Positions 1-12,675 of a stretch of DNA of 64,000 nucleotides are shown here, piece after piece. The notes beneath the pieces were generated by a model. That model saw only the letters and a list, made by a program, of their open reading frames with translations. It searched no databases and was not told the origin of the DNA. A program made the position numbers and the translations under genes. Source of the DNA: Ustulina deusta (taxonomy: Eukaryota; Ascomycota; Sordariomycetes; Xylariales; Xylariaceae). How positions within the stretch are numbered: position 1 is the stretch's first letter; every line of letters begins with the position of its first letter. Location of the stretch: assembly GCA_023159155.1 (NCBI GenBank), contig JAJNNX010000010.1, positions 682,001 to 746,000 of the forward strand. Direction: 5' to 3'.

Positions 1-3000
1 GGCCTTATGAGAAAGTCTAAGTAGGCACTCAATATATTCGTTGATTTCTCAAACGAGAAGTAATAGTTCATTCAGTATTTTCATGTAAATCACTTAGACA
101 GTGGGATCTTCTCGACTGAATTGATATCTCGTAGGTTGCCAAAACTGTCCTCTGAACTGAACACTGTTCGTGCTAAGCGACACCAACTATACTAGACTGG
201 CTTGTCAGACAAAAGGCTCTTTAATCGGTAACTTGGGGTAGATACTGTAAAGTCAATATATCTTGTATTAAGGTGGGTAGTTGTTTATAATACTTGACCA
301 GCTAGAACTATGTACATAGTAGAACTACATAAAAGCTCGCATGCCCCGCACCCTGTTTGTCCGTCCGTCCCGTCGTCGCATTTGTTGATAAGAGCCGGAG
401 ATGTGCGAGCCGTTTTCAGCCGCCTCCCCCGAATGCAGGTGCAGTGATACATCGTACGGCATGAGAGATGCCATCAATCAATGATAGGCCGAGCCGAAGA
501 GAAGGAGAGCGGGCGAGAGAGTGGGGGAATGGAGGGGTACCACCCACACTGCTAGTAGACATACATACTTGCCTGTCTACATATATGTATGGAGGGGCGG
601 GCATGTCCGTGGACTTTGTAACCATCGGCCGTCATGAGAGCTGAGCTGAGATGAGATGCCTTAGGTACTGTACCTACGCCTGCATGCAGTACTTCTTACA
701 TGTATTATCTAATACGCCGAAAGTACCTCTTTATTCGACGGAGTTTGTTGTATACTACTAGCTATACTACTTCGCGAGGGATTTTCATCCCTAGTCTGAA
801 CTACACCCGTTGACCTTGACTACCTAGCGAAATCGCCTATACTAGATAGCCACACACACTATAAAGGAGCTTCAGATAGCTTCCCGGGAGATGTGCAGTC
901 GCCTTGCCTAACTGGGCGCTGTACTTGCATTTGAACATGCACCGCATCAATACTTAGACATGCACACTTGACCGCCTTGCACCTAGGTAGGTCGCAGCAC
1001 GGGCTTGTCAAACCTTGCCTTTGGCTGCTGTTCAGACTACATGTACGGTGGAAGATATGCGACCGCCAAACCGGCGCAACACCCACCCGTCAGCCTGGGC
1101 GAGTAATAGAAGAGAAGGCTGTCGCTTGCCATCGTGCCATATGTAATTAATTTATGGCTGATGTAGTAGCATCAACTTCAACATACTTATCCATTCGTTT
1201 TCATGCGCTCTATAATCCGCGGACTAGGTACAGTTTTTTCGCTAACGGACAACGACACCATGGCCAGGGCGTGGAGTTATAGCGACAGCTCGATATAGAC
1301 ATTCAATCCAAGGCAGGCCTGGCTCATAATTGACGAGATATAGGGAAATGACGTGTAGACTATGCTCGCTAAAGCCGAACTCTACGGTTCCAAGGTTTTG
1401 GATTCGTGATAATGGAGACCCGAGAAGAGAACTATCCGACCTCCGCCGAGACATTTTTTGATGGATGGACAGAGAAGACAAGCAGCTTCAGTCTCTTTCC
1501 GCGATATTGTAGATAGAAAGCGGTCATTTGCAGTGAGATTAACTCGGGCAAGCCATTTCTCTCGGTCGAGTAGCACAAATCTCGCCTCAGCTCACACTAT
1601 CTGCCAATAGCCTATCGCCGTCATCGTCTTCGCTTGGCTGTTGTTTGAGGATTGACACTTGGCACCTGTCATCTCTGCACCTCATATTCAGGTACGTCGC
1701 GGGTAATTTTACTGATCACCATCGCCATTCTGAGCTGGGAACATCCCGAACGAGGGACATACTCGGGCAGTACTCGGGGGAATTGTCAAGTGTCTGTCAT
1801 TTGCAGCTTCAACAACATCACGGGCAATCTGGTTTGCTTGATCCCGAACGTCGCAACGTTTCATCATGATCCAAGCTGCTTACGTAGTGGCGTGGTCAAA
1901 AACCAGTGCACCGCCTGCTCGTGCGTGACGGAAGACTATGCGTCTGAGTGGATGAGATGGCGGTGTAATGGACGTGTACCATCATGATTATTACCTCTTG
2001 GTGAATGACAGCAAACTCACAGTTTGTTTGCGTTTGACGAAACACCGGAAGCCAGTCATGAAACTTTTACCTGACCGGTTAACCTGACCGTCTGCATGGA
2101 AACACAATAAACTCCAAGTCGTACTACCTTCTCAAAGCATCATTACTGTAGACTGACTACCGGTCTTGTTTCGCAGGCTAGATCTCCCTTGCCAATCTGA
2201 GCACACGTTTCTGCATACCTTGTCCTAGCTAGTATCCTGGCGACCCCAGCCCGAGACTCCAAATTCGTAGAGCTGGGGTTATTCTCGACAATCTCGAATC
2301 TACACCACTAGATTTCCATGTCCCTCTCAAAATACCATCCCGGTGTATCCAATTTGGTACACTGTACGTATTGAATACATTTGTTCCATGCAAAGCTGAG
2401 CCGCCCAGAACATCGTATCACCAAGGGCGATCCTGACATCGTAGAGTCGACACCTGAAGGATTTCTTCCGGGGCCCTGGCTTGAATTGCCCCTCATTGAT
2501 ACAATCCTCCGTCTTCCTACTCCTAACATCAATCAACTTCCCTTATCGGGAGAACCTGGATTTGGTGGGTACTCGGAGGGGCGACAAAAACTATCGAGCT
2601 GTTTAGCACTGCTTCTTGGGTACCGTACCTCGCCTGTCTTTCGGGAAACTGGTGCGTTCAATTTCCGGAGCATAGCTCCGAGCGTCGTTGTAGGCTCTGG
2701 GTCCCCAGATTTTATCTACTTGAGGGGCTGGAAGGAGCGGTTCTACCCATATGCGTACACGTTCATATAAGTGGACCGGCGATCTTTTGCAAATGACTGC
2801 GTCATCACGATTACCTACATAGTAAACTGCAGCGCACCAGAGCCGTCTCAGGTTTACAAGCGGTACCGCTTTCGGTGCGACAATCCCGATTGAGGTATTT
2901 GGGGGCCTGTAAATTCCAGTGAATGCTTAAGTACAGAATACCCAGGTCAGGCTACACGGTACGAATGATAACCCGGCTGGCCGCAATCCATACCTACCCA

Positions 3001-4686
3001 TAACCACCATCATAGTTACGTTGTAGTGACGACTTAAGAGGTTGGTTGGCTGAGCTGACAGGCACTTCCTCGGCGTCGTCCATTTTTTTCAGCTCGGAGG
3101 ATCACCCATCCTTCGACTAACTCCACTAAAAACAATGCTCCGACAACTCCATATACTAGGTATATCTTACTATCTTACATACACGGCCTTTTCTGTGGCT
3201 CATCGTAGTTTTTTGTCCGCACTACCACAGACAGTACTGTATAGTGACCGGAGGCAACCGACGAACTAATAGGTCTTAGCGAGTGCTAGTGGTCATAGAC
3301 GAAGTCGGCCGAATCGGCACCGGTCTCAGTCTTTGGATCTCCAACTGCCTTTCGGTAGACGACACCAAGAACGCCTACGCTAGAGGGTGCCGGCGAAACC
3401 GAGCGCAAAACATACTTACTTACTGGGTAGAAAAGCAGCATCCGGCACTGTTAGTCTGCATCACGCCGCGCGATTGGTCGTTAGCGGGCCAATGGTTTAT
3501 GCAACGCCCTAAGCTGTCTGAGCTGAAAGTTGGTTTATTCCTTTTCATTCCCCCTCTTCTACACCATTTTACATAACTAGGTAATATTGTTGATCGATGT
3601 AGAGACGCTGTTAAGGGATGATCTGAAGGTACAAAGATACTTAGGTGCTAGGTACGAGGTAATGCGCTTCTTGGCGCTAAGCTCCTTGTGTAGTGCTTCG
3701 AGGACTTCTGTAATCTCACTGGACGGTTGAACGAACTCCATCCAAGTGCTTGGTCATTTCCCCCCCACTAACACTAAAGTAGCTCCCTGTCCAATATCGA
3801 CCCATTTCATCACCTGCGCACCCACCTCTCTGCCTTATCTAGGTAGGTACCTACAGTACCCAAGCTATTATTCCATACATTATAGCGTAGGCCTGCCTAT
3901 TCATATACCTACGTGAGGTACCAGAACTGCATATCTACTGCGTACCTTGTCTTTCTTCAAGCAACATAACATTACCACCAACCGCCACATCCATACATCC
4001 GCATACATACCTCGCAAATACACGACAGCAACAACTCGAACACCCAGCCCGCATCGGGAACGCACAACATTGCTACCCCCTACACTACACCACGCACAGT
4101 AAATGGGCACTAGATAAGGTACGCTTCCACATCAAAAGCAACCAGCATACGCAATCCTCATTCCAGGTCACATCAGGCCTCACACACTTGTTTCCGCACA
4201 GCCTGCATTTCTACCCAGCCCACGAATGCCGCATGCGACATTCGTTCTGGTGCGTCGCTATTGGTAACACGACAGGCTCGCAGAGGCTGTTTTCTTTTCC
4301 AACTCGCTCCCCCCGTCCCTCCCCATCCCTCAACCATCCTCTTTGTAGGTCCATGTGATTGTTGTTCGTTATCGACTCGTCGTCTTGTCGCTTCCATGAT
4401 TGGGCCAGTCTGGAATAGCCAAACCTTAGGCATGCTCTAACCTTTCCGACTCCAATAGGCGCCTCGGAAATCATTGGTCCTCATTACCATTATTGCAACC
4501 GAATTCGCTCGTCGACGCTCAAAGGGCCACTGCACGAGCCAAAACCCTCTCCTCGTCGAACAACCCGGGACCATTTGTCCGACAAAGAGAGAAAGAGCCC
4601 TTCCACGCCAAAGTCGTTACAGCTACAAAAACGCGCCCTTTGCGTCACCCTGAGCGAGGGTCGAAGAGCCCTCGACTCGTTTAGTC
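1..4686. other. Gene-free stretch, no supported gene
   Basis: I find no ORF with a recognisable domain, codon-like structure or convincing splice pattern here. The longest open frame (2381-2770, +) has no motif I recognise. The stretch is rich in short TAGGTA/TACCTA palindromic motifs (for example around 661-680, 981-993 and 3837-3862). The last 200 bp before 4687 are C/T- and A-rich, as expected for a fungal 5' leader of the next gene. Confidence 0.5.
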
Positions 4687-5712
4687 ATGTATGACCCGGA
4701 CTATGGCACGGCGAGGCGACCTCTGGACCCGGCGCCACAGGTCTACGCCCACTCGAGAACGAGAACGACCTCGTCCAACACGTTCCCAGCACAATACGCT
4801 CCGATGCCCACCCATTTACAACAACCTCAACCCCCCGCGGGCCACGCTCGACGCTCACCTTCGGTAAATACCTTTAGCACGACCTCGAGCAACCCGCCCC
4901 CGGCCGCCTTTCGAACCTCGCCTACCACCGACCTCCGTCGTAGTACGTCGTCAAGGTCAATCGGCAACCAACAACCGAGTTACGTTGCTCTACTTCGCAA
5001 ACAAAAGGCCACTGTATGGTGTGATAGAGCACAAACCGAGGATCCTCGCATGGTTGCTCAGCAACGCGCCGCTAAACAAAGAGCCGCCCAAGAGGTAATA
5101 GGTCGCACGCAAGCCCGGACTTCGACGGGCATTAGTGGCGCTGGAAAGGTTGTGACTAAATTCCGATACCACGGGAAGCCAGGCGTCGTTGGGTACACCC
5201 CGGAAAACAACTACATGGGCGTCGGCGGTGTTCCACTGCGGCTAAGTGCTACCGAGGTAGAAGGCGAAGATAGTGAGGACGACGATACCTCTGCTCAGAG
5301 GCTGCATCACCGTAGGACGGGGAGCAGCGGGCGTAGCAGCACGGCTAGCGGCCGTCGCGGCATTGCCTACCGTACCTCAGGAAGCATAGGGCGAGGTGGT
5401 AAGCGTTGGAGTCCAAGCGATACCCCCGAGCGAGGCAGCATGGTCGACGATCCCGAATACAAACCAGGCGAGAGCCAAATCGGGCGCGCCCTAAGCACGC
5501 ATAGTGGCAGCAGCGCCGAGAGGGCGGATGCTTTGCCCGAACTGGGCAGCTCCAACGCTGCCAAGCTTGCAAGCAACAGCCTATTAAATGCGGCCCTCAC
5601 GAGAGAAAAGAGTGTCAAGAACCCCGAAGACCTGAAGAGGAGAGGCAGTGTCGATGAGAGGACCATGACCCTCAGCTCTGGTCGGCTTTTCATTGCCAAC
5701 CCTGACCAATAG
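4687..5712 (+). CDS. Conserved fungal protein of unknown function, low-complexity
   Basis: A single-exon ORF of 341 codons. The ATG follows an in-frame-independent stop and a typical C/A-rich leader. Residues 1-95 are Pro/Ser/Thr-rich and look disordered. A compact basic segment follows at about residues 98-135, starting SYVALLRKQKATVWCDRAQ and rich in Gln/Arg/Ala, then a Gly/Tyr-rich segment around 160-185 (KFRYHGKPGVVGYTPENNYMG) that looks like the conserved core. An acidic patch (EGEDSEDDD) and a Ser/Arg/Gly-rich tail complete the protein. I believe this core recurs in ascomycete hypothetical proteins, but I cannot name a function. No signal peptide or membrane helix is visible. The Ser/Arg-rich tail would suit phosphorylation-dependent regulation, which is inference only. 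Confidence 0.8.
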   Translation: MYDPDYGTARRPLDPAPQVYAHSRTRTTSSNTFPAQYAPMPTHLQQPQPPAGHARRSPSVNTFSTTSSNPPPAAFRTSPTTDLRRSTSSRSIGNQQPSYVALLRKQKATVWCDRAQTEDPRMVAQQRAAKQRAAQEVIGRTQARTSTGISGAGKVVTKFRYHGKPGVVGYTPENNYMGVGGVPLRLSATEVEGEDSEDDDTSAQRLHHRRTGSSGRSSTASGRRGIAYRTSGSIGRGGKRWSPSDTPERGSMVDDPEYKPGESQIGRALSTHSGSSAERADALPELGSSNAAKLASNSLLNAALTREKSVKNPEDLKRRGSVDERTMTLSSGRLFIANPDQ

Positions 5713-6755
5713 ACTTGCAGCATCGGATTAGAGGGGAAGGGAGCGAGGCTTGGTAGTTTCTAATACCCAGTGCTGATCTATACACTGGCTACGGCTGGTC
5801 TTGTCAGACATTTTGCATTGTCATGGAGTTTATGTCGTTCACTATCTGGTTTGGTTGAGGAACAGGGGTTGGTTGAGGAAACAAAAGGAAAAGAAACGGC
5901 ATTCAGCCAGCACCACACGGTCGTTTGTTTGACATCATTCGTTCTATTATTGCGCTTGAATTACATATTGCAAAAAATACCCTCACTGCGGTTTCAACTT
6001 CATTGTTTCCCATTTCCATTGCGTTTGAGCATGAGCGTGCGTACTTGCTGGCCAAGTTGGCAAGTGATTAAGGGTTCATGGGCAAGACGGCCAGTCCGCC
6101 GAACTAATGTATATGTTGTATCGGAGCCTGCTGGAAATGATTCTGGATAGGATCCTCTAGTTAGGGGCAGCATCAGCGGGTATCTAACTGCGAACCGCTG
6201 AAATAAAAGGCCCTCGACCTATCAATCTAACTCAAAATTTGGCCGAGGTCTATAGTATTGGCTTTGCATCCAAAATAGAACATTCGAATTTCTCATCAAA
6301 TTATATGACGATCAGTCCCCTGCATAGAACCTAGCAATACAGCGATAGGGGGAGCTTTATCACGAACTCTTTCAAGAGAAAGATTACAGAGGTTGTACCG
6401 CTGTGAAATGCTGCATAGCTTGGGTCTGCTGTGCTGTTCCTCTATGTTTACATCACCTCTTCAAGAAACTTAGAGTTTGCTCGGAGCTCACCCTAGTTAG
6501 CGAGTGCCGATTGAGTTTCTGCACACATGGGTTGACAGAATCCTCTTTTGAGAATTTCAGAGCCACGTGGAATTTTCTTTCGGGAAGGTTTTCCCTGCCT
6601 TCGCATGCAGGGATAGACGCAGTACCTAGTGAGTTAGGACGAGACTGGAAGCTACCTACTCGAGACAGAAATTAAGCGGGATTTAAGCAGGTGCTTATGC
6701 AAGTAGCAAGTAGATAGATACATAGCCCGATATTCGCTCGCGGGCTTTCAAGCTA

Positions 6756-6767
6756 GACGGACGGACG

Positions 6768-6806
<39 letters not shown>
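6756..6806. repeat. Compound tetranucleotide microsatellite (GACG)n(GACA)n
   Basis: About four GACG units switch to about nine GACA units without interruption. It is likely polymorphic in length. It lies in non-coding sequence. Confidence 0.9.
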
Positions 6807-6996
6807 TTTGAATCAATTATACTCTTACTTGCTGGTTCGACGAGGGGAAGAAAAAAAAAAGAAAAAGAAAAAAAAAGACTACACTTCTTCGTCATCGAAT
6901 CCTGGGGTGGCTGGGTTTTCGACAAATTCTGAGGAGGGAGGGTGGGTGTTATTTGGTCTAGACCGGGGAATCAGAGACGAAAAATAACCCAAGACA

Positions 6997-7016
6997 GGGG
7001 GGGGGGGGGAGGGGGG
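6997..7016. repeat. Poly-G tract with a single A
   Basis: A run of G interrupted by one A, about 20 bp, with several G-triplets (quadruplex-capable). The length may be unreliable because homopolymers are error-prone. Confidence 0.7.
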
Positions 7017-8357
7017 CCGGTGATATTCTGCAAGGTAACTGCTATGCCGTCGCATGCCGAGCTTCCTGGATATTAGATGGGACGAAGATTTGACATGGCT
7101 GCCTTTCACGTGGAAGGCCGGTATAGAACATGGGTGGGCGGGGGGAAACGAGGAGAAAACGCGACCAGGAAGGTTTCCGTGGACGGGAAACCTTATGCGC
7201 AATGGCATCTGGGCAGGGCTCGTACATCTAGAGTTCTACTGTCGCGTGTAGGGCGTTCACAAGAACGAGCTGGGGCGAGTGGTGATATGTGTTGCCCGGA
7301 TGAAGAGTTGCGGGTATGGTGTGTTGGTCGCCATGTCGGGTCGAGCGCCTTCGTCTCTCGAGATGGAGAGCTCTTCTCTTCCATGTCTGTAATTTTTTTT
7401 TCTGGCTCTGTGCAAATATATCCCGAAGAACGACGCGCCTGGAGAAGATAGTTTCAACGATACTACGCGGTCCCCTGCTACGAAAGTTCGTGCATACATG
7501 ATAAGACACGTGTAGGTGGACGGGGTTGGATCAAAGAATGAAACATGGTATTTATGCCATTCACGACATGTAATGACATGGCTTTGGGAGTAGGGTCGGT
7601 CCTTTTGTGAATAAGAATGTTTGAAATAGCCATCTACCTTGCCGAAAACCGGAATGGTCTGGATGGATGGAGGTGTTGTTATTTCAACCCCATATCGCAC
7701 CCTCGCCATCAATAGTACGAAGACGGGAGGATACGGCTCATTCACGCGCTCAATCCCGTAGGGAAAACTCAACAAGTTGATTCTTGGGTTCTGCGAAGGA
7801 AGACCTTATCCGAAGTTGTCAGACTGGTACCTACAGTTGCCAAGTCATTTCGTCCCGTTACTACAAGCCTTTTGAAGAATGCTTGTCTCCAGACAGCGGC
7901 ACTCTTCTCCGACATATATGATACTCTATAGATGACATAATAACTATGATGCTTCCTAGTTATAATGCATTCATTGTAATGGCATGAGAGTGGGAAAGAT
8001 GGAGGACGTATGTTACAGCTGTCATTTTAGAGTGGGCAGATCCCATTAAGAATCGTGAAATAGGGTACTGACGTGGGGTGCCCTCATCGGACCTATAGAT
8101 TTGGTCATGAAGTATTCCTTGTAGAAATCTGAATAAAGATAAGTTTTGCTGTGCTTGGTTCCGGGCTCATCTGCACCCGTATGGGGATAGTAAGAGCAAA
8201 ACACCTCGAGGTTTTACCAGGTAGCAAGAAGTTCTCAGTTGTGCTCAAAGCTATTGTATCCTAGTGTTTCTGTTCATAGTACCGAACCCCTCCTCATGGC
8301 TCTTCTATTTCTCTTCTCATCCCCAAATCGACTTCCACACTAGGACTACTAGGGCCC

Positions 8358-8803
8358 CTAGAAGCCTTGCTTCTCAACTTGAGCCTCTGCGGCTGCGAGC
8401 GTAGCATCTGCATTCGGGTCGACGAAGCCACAGCCCGTCTTTCCGTTCTGGAGAGACGCGGCCTCGGCACTGCAGATGCCCACTTCAGTCCCGCTGCCAT
8501 CGGCAGCCGCAGCACCGCCCGCGCAACACGCCGACTGGCAGTCCGCGTCGTTGACACATCCGCCTGTGGTGAACTGCGCCCCCTGTCCGTTCCCGACGTC
8601 GCGGGCACCTGCGTTGTTAGGGCTCAGCGCAAACGCAGCGAGGGCGACTTCGGAGTCGGCAGGTTAGTTTTCTGAGCTTTTGTTGTAGAATCAAGAGAGT
8701 TTAAGTTGAGTGCTCGGGAATAGAGATAGGATATGGGAGGGAAGGTGAAGCTGAGAGAGGATTGCTGACAAGTGAAGGTGGCGAGGATGCTGACGTGAAC
8801 CAT
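8358..8803 (-). CDS. BAS2-like secreted cysteine-rich protein (candidate effector)
   Basis: Two exons, 8770-8803 (34 nt) and 8358-8647, joined across a 122-bp intron with a GTCAGC donor and a CGAAG acceptor. The product is 107 residues. The splice restores a clean signal peptide (MVHVSILATFTFALAAFALS), which is strong evidence for the model. The mature part starts near the dibasic-like AR|DVGNGQG and carries six or more cysteines in the order C-VNDADC-x3-CC ... IC ... GCGF, ending EAQVEKQGF. This pattern matches the family of Magnaporthe biotrophy-associated secreted protein 2, small secreted proteins common in plant-associated ascomycetes. Their biochemical activity is not established. Neither ORF of more than 60 codons in this interval corresponds to it. 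The alternative reading, a generic secreted Cys-rich protein, is covered by the same description. Confidence 0.85.
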
Positions 8804-9849
8804 TTTGACGTTGATAAAATGGAAGACCCTAAGGAGTGTATAAATGGGACAAATCTAGAAGCGAAAGACGACACCGGGTCGCTATACCAGAATTAAAATA
8901 AAGAGCGTGTAAAAGAGATCGGACTAGCCGAGCGAGTGGATGAGCAGCTCGAGAATTGACTGTGCTTGATGGAATATCAAAGGTGTTGACAAGCTGATGG
9001 GATCTCACAACGGCTTTATATATATTTAACGCTAATAACCTGCCGGCTTAGCAATACTGTGACTTCATAAGAGCAGGTTTTGGCGACGATCCTCACGCGG
9101 CCTGGCTATATTATGTGATGCAGCATGCTGAAACTAGAGCCGACTGGGCACTAGAGCAAAACGAAGCGTTGCTCGTCGCAGATCTGTTATGCCGTCATGA
9201 CATCCGGAAAAGAGCGACGAATATGGCACGACAGAAACTTGAGATGAACAGAGATGCTAAAATGCGATGATATTTGGTCTGCAGGGAATTGCTTCCCTTT
9301 ATTTCAGATGACAGACGGCTTGGTTGGTGATCGAGGAGGGCTACGTTTCATGTCATAACTATGTATAGCTAATTTCGGCCTCTGCCAAGTTTCAACAAGA
9401 CAGGTAGGGGTCAATATTGAGTAGTTGGAGATAGATTTTCACATTTTGACGTTTGTTGGACGAATAAAGCTTATGGGATATATAATGCGCTTTAAGATTT
9501 GTTGTTCTTGTGGTATCTTGAACGCTTCGGTCGAGTCTCCGCTAGTGTACCGTGACAAGAGCGTATGTCTTTGTTGTTATAGGAGACGCATTCCCTAGCG
9601 GAGGTATAGACTGATGAAGGAAAACTGTGCACTGGGTAAAGATATATTGATGACCGCGAAAGAATCTGTCCATCGACATTTGTCGTAGTAGAATGGAATC
9701 ACAGTTTCTTCAACTGGTTAGCTCGGTATTTATTCGGAAGTGATCCGTGATAATTCATTTATGCCATCTGCTCGTGTGAGCCGAGAGCTGAAACAGCCTG
9801 TAACTAACATCAATTTAGCAGCCACTGTTTTAGGAGCTTTTTACACCCA
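8804..9849. other. Promoter region of the BAS2-like gene and convergent tail side of ZW10
   Basis: No gene seen. On the minus strand a TATATATAAA box lies at 9014-9023, about 210 bp upstream of the BAS2-like start. The remainder is AT-rich spacer up to the ZW10 stop at 9850. Confidence 0.5.
9014..9023 (-). promoter_or_regulatory. Candidate TATA box for the BAS2-like gene
   Basis: TATATATAAA on the minus strand, about 210 bp upstream of the start codon at 8803. This distance is plausible for a fungal promoter with a long leader. No experimental support is available. Confidence 0.35.
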
Positions 9850-12675
9850 TCAAGACCCGCGGGGATGAGGTCGCCCCTGGATCTCCCGGACAACCTCCCT
9901 GGTTCGTGCATTATCCACAAAGCTGAGCCCGATCAGATCTACAACCTCGCCGACAGTAAAGTAGAGGCTAAGTTCGCTTTCTATCCACAGGAACTTGACA
10001 TCTTGAAGATTGCTTTGCAATACTTCGCTAAGATATTTGAGTCGCAGCCAATTACTAGCATACTGTGATGTGGATGGTATGGCATTCTTGTCAGCTTTAG
10101 GAGGGAGGAATAAGTCGTCCAGCTCCGTGATCCGTGCAATCAAATTGGCAATATTGTAGGCATCGTCTTGACCAATGCCAGCAAGATCCATCACGTCGGC
10201 AACAAGCTTCGAGGCAATGGTGTCCACCAAAGAACCCACCGCTTGGCTCCAAGCAGACTTGGCTAAGATTGTAGACCATGATGTGGCAGTTGTGCGGACA
10301 TAAATTATCGCATTATCAACTTGAGATTGCAGATCGGAAAAACCCAACCCATCTTGTTGAAGGAGGCTTTGAGAACCCCCAAGTAGATCGCGCAAGATTG
10401 TGCGGCAAGTGGCCATCTCAGAAGAATATGCGCGAGTTGCGAACAGTTGCAAGGCCTTCACATCGTTGTCTAATCGAAGCATAGACTTCGCTCGAGGTAC
10501 TAAGTCGTCCCTAGCTTTCCAGTTCTGGGCAATTTCAGAAAGTTGTTCCGAAAGGTATGTCGCGTCATTGTAGAGGAACCTTTATCACGTCAATTCAACT
10601 CAGAGCGAAGGGTAGAGGTTGACTTACATGTTGCCGCCAGCGCCTAAAGCATAGTAATGTGGAGAGACAGCTCTGAACATAGCTAACACCAGTGTCGGAA
10701 GTGAGAACAAGCCAGCAGCAGCAGCAGCCATTGGATTTCCATCGCTGCTAGACGATGTTTTTAGTCAAGTGTGATGTAAATAGTGATAATGGACATACCT
10801 GACTAAAAATGCCCCGTCCTCTAGGATAGCCAATATGAGCACAATAACAGGTTCTGGCATCGACGATATATTGTATGTTTCTTTCAGTGTCAACTCCTGG
10901 GTCGAAGGCTTGGCGATAGAGTCGCCTTTGGATGTCCCGGTTGCATCTTCTTCATCCCCCCAACCCCACGCTGCTGTGGGATCATCGTCCTCTGTTGAAG
11001 CTGCCTGTTTGGTATTTGTGTCGGTAATTGTAGTGTTTGCCTCGTTATCGTCACCATCATCACCCCAGCCCCATGCATCAGCACCGTCATCACCGTCATC
11101 TGCATTATTTAACCGTTTTGGTTGGTCTTCGTCTTTGGCAACAACTTCGCTGTCATCCCATGCTGCATCCCATCCGTCGCCATTAGCAGGGATACCGCTG
11201 TTGGGAGCAAGTCTTCGCCCTTCCTCCTGGGATACAGTTTGCGTCTCAACTCGTTCAATTTCTTTTGGATCACCCAGCCCTTGGGCGAATTTTATTCGTA
11301 TCGATTCCAAAGCTGTCTCCCTGCACTTAGTAAGCCACACCCGTGGTACAGTGTGCACCCATTCCTGTAGCTCTTCAAGCCTCGAAAACTTAAGCATTTC
11401 AAGGCGGCTATAGAACGATTTGGTAGCATCAATGATCGTATGAAACTCATCCATATCCTTTAGAGACGTTGGAACGGCAGGCTCCAGCCAGGAAGTGATG
11501 ATACGAGGTATGAGATCAGGCATCATAACATTAGACAAGGAAGAGACCAGCTCTTCTGGTAATCGCTCTGAGAGATATTCTAGAACAATTCCTAGATCCT
11601 GAAAAAGAGATGGCACCATGCTGTCTGCTTTGCCAGTCAATGTCAGAGTAGCCTATTCATGTTAGCATAATTCGTGAATCACAGAAAATACGACTCACAT
11701 TCTCTACCCGGATGGTAGGCACATCTCCACGCTGGGGAATAATCCTTGGGCATATCAAGACCTGATCCAAGGCTTTCCAAAGCACTGCCATTCTATTGTC
11801 AACCTCCTTGTAAGCTTTAAGTCCAATGACTACATCGGCAAGGCTCATTTGCTCATCTAGATAACGAAAGTCAGCAATATCAATAATTACTGAGAGCCGA
11901 ATATCGTCTCACCTTCCCGCGAGTTGAATATAGCTACTTGACTAGTAGAAGCATCTATTCGGACGAGAGAGCTCCATACATGATCAAGTACATCATGCAC
12001 AGCAGATTTGAGCTCAAAAGCTCGGATATCTAGGAGCTTCATGACCCGACACGATTTACTGACAGAAATGCTGTCGAGAGCACTCCATGACTCTAGATGG
12101 CATCAGCAAGCCGCGTGCTAGTTCCCTAGTAAACTCTAGATCTTACCCTCAAGTAGACGCAGCGCTTTTAGAATGCGTCTTTTATCTCGTGCTAACTCAA
12201 CTTCGTCTAGGAGTTGGCTAACACGTTTGATACGGGTTAAAGCATTGTAGAGTTGGTTGTTGTATGCAGACTCCTGTCCGAGAAAATCGACTGCGTCCGT
12301 AGCCTCCCGTATTGTCTGACCAGACACATCTGGGGCTTCGGACCTCCGCACGATCTCATTGGCCCAGTTGCGCGTTCGGTTGATATCGTCTTCTAGAGAC
12401 TTCGCATTCGCAACCCACTGGCTTACGTCTGAGGCGGTTTCCTCGTTGATTATGTGGATTTCGGCCTGTCGAAGACACAGTTAACTTTGGAAGAATCTCG
12501 ACGAGCAACACGAACACACCTCGAGTTTCGACTTGGCGGCAGCTAACGATTCAAGGGCGGGTGCGAGATCACCGACTTCTATGTGCCTTGACGAAACATC
12601 CTCTTCGGGAAATATGCCGTGTAAGGAAAATGCAACCAGGGCGGGACCAATCTGGCCCCCTTCAGCGCCCGTCAT
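9850..12675 (-). CDS. ZW10/Dsl1 homologue, vesicle-tethering and kinetochore-family protein
   Basis: Seven exons with six short GT...AG introns, all joining in frame, giving roughly 840 residues. The start is the ATG at 12675 (MTGAEGGQIGPALVAFSLHG). The frame is open further upstream but has no ATG there. The N-terminal 250 residues are helical and heptad-rich (AEIHIINEE..., LTRIKRVSQLLDEVELARD). A middle acidic loop encoded at about 10890-11170 carries Trp motifs (WDAAWDD, AWGWGDD, AAWGWGDEED). The C-terminal helical domain ends in LKYLSEVLQSNLQDVKFLW, then FTVGEVVDLI and FVDNARTR, diagnostic of the ZW10 C-terminal region. The family tethers COPI vesicles at the ER (Dsl1 complex) and in animals also acts at kinetochores (RZZ). 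The WxW acidic loop argues for the Dsl1-type role here, by inference. Confidence 0.92.

Larger units (their letters stand above)
5713..8357. other. Intergenic stretch with microsatellites
   Basis: No supported gene. It holds the 3' side of the preceding gene, a compound GACG/GACA tetranucleotide tract (6756-6806), a purine tract (about 6845-6880) and a poly-G run (about 6997-7016). Open frames between 7050 and 7775 on both strands overlap one another and have no recognisable motif, so they were not called. Confidence 0.5.

Noticed and set aside
7257..7775. 172-codon minus-strand frame
   Set aside because: No domain, no codon-like pattern, and overlaps several equally long frames on both strands near a microsatellite.
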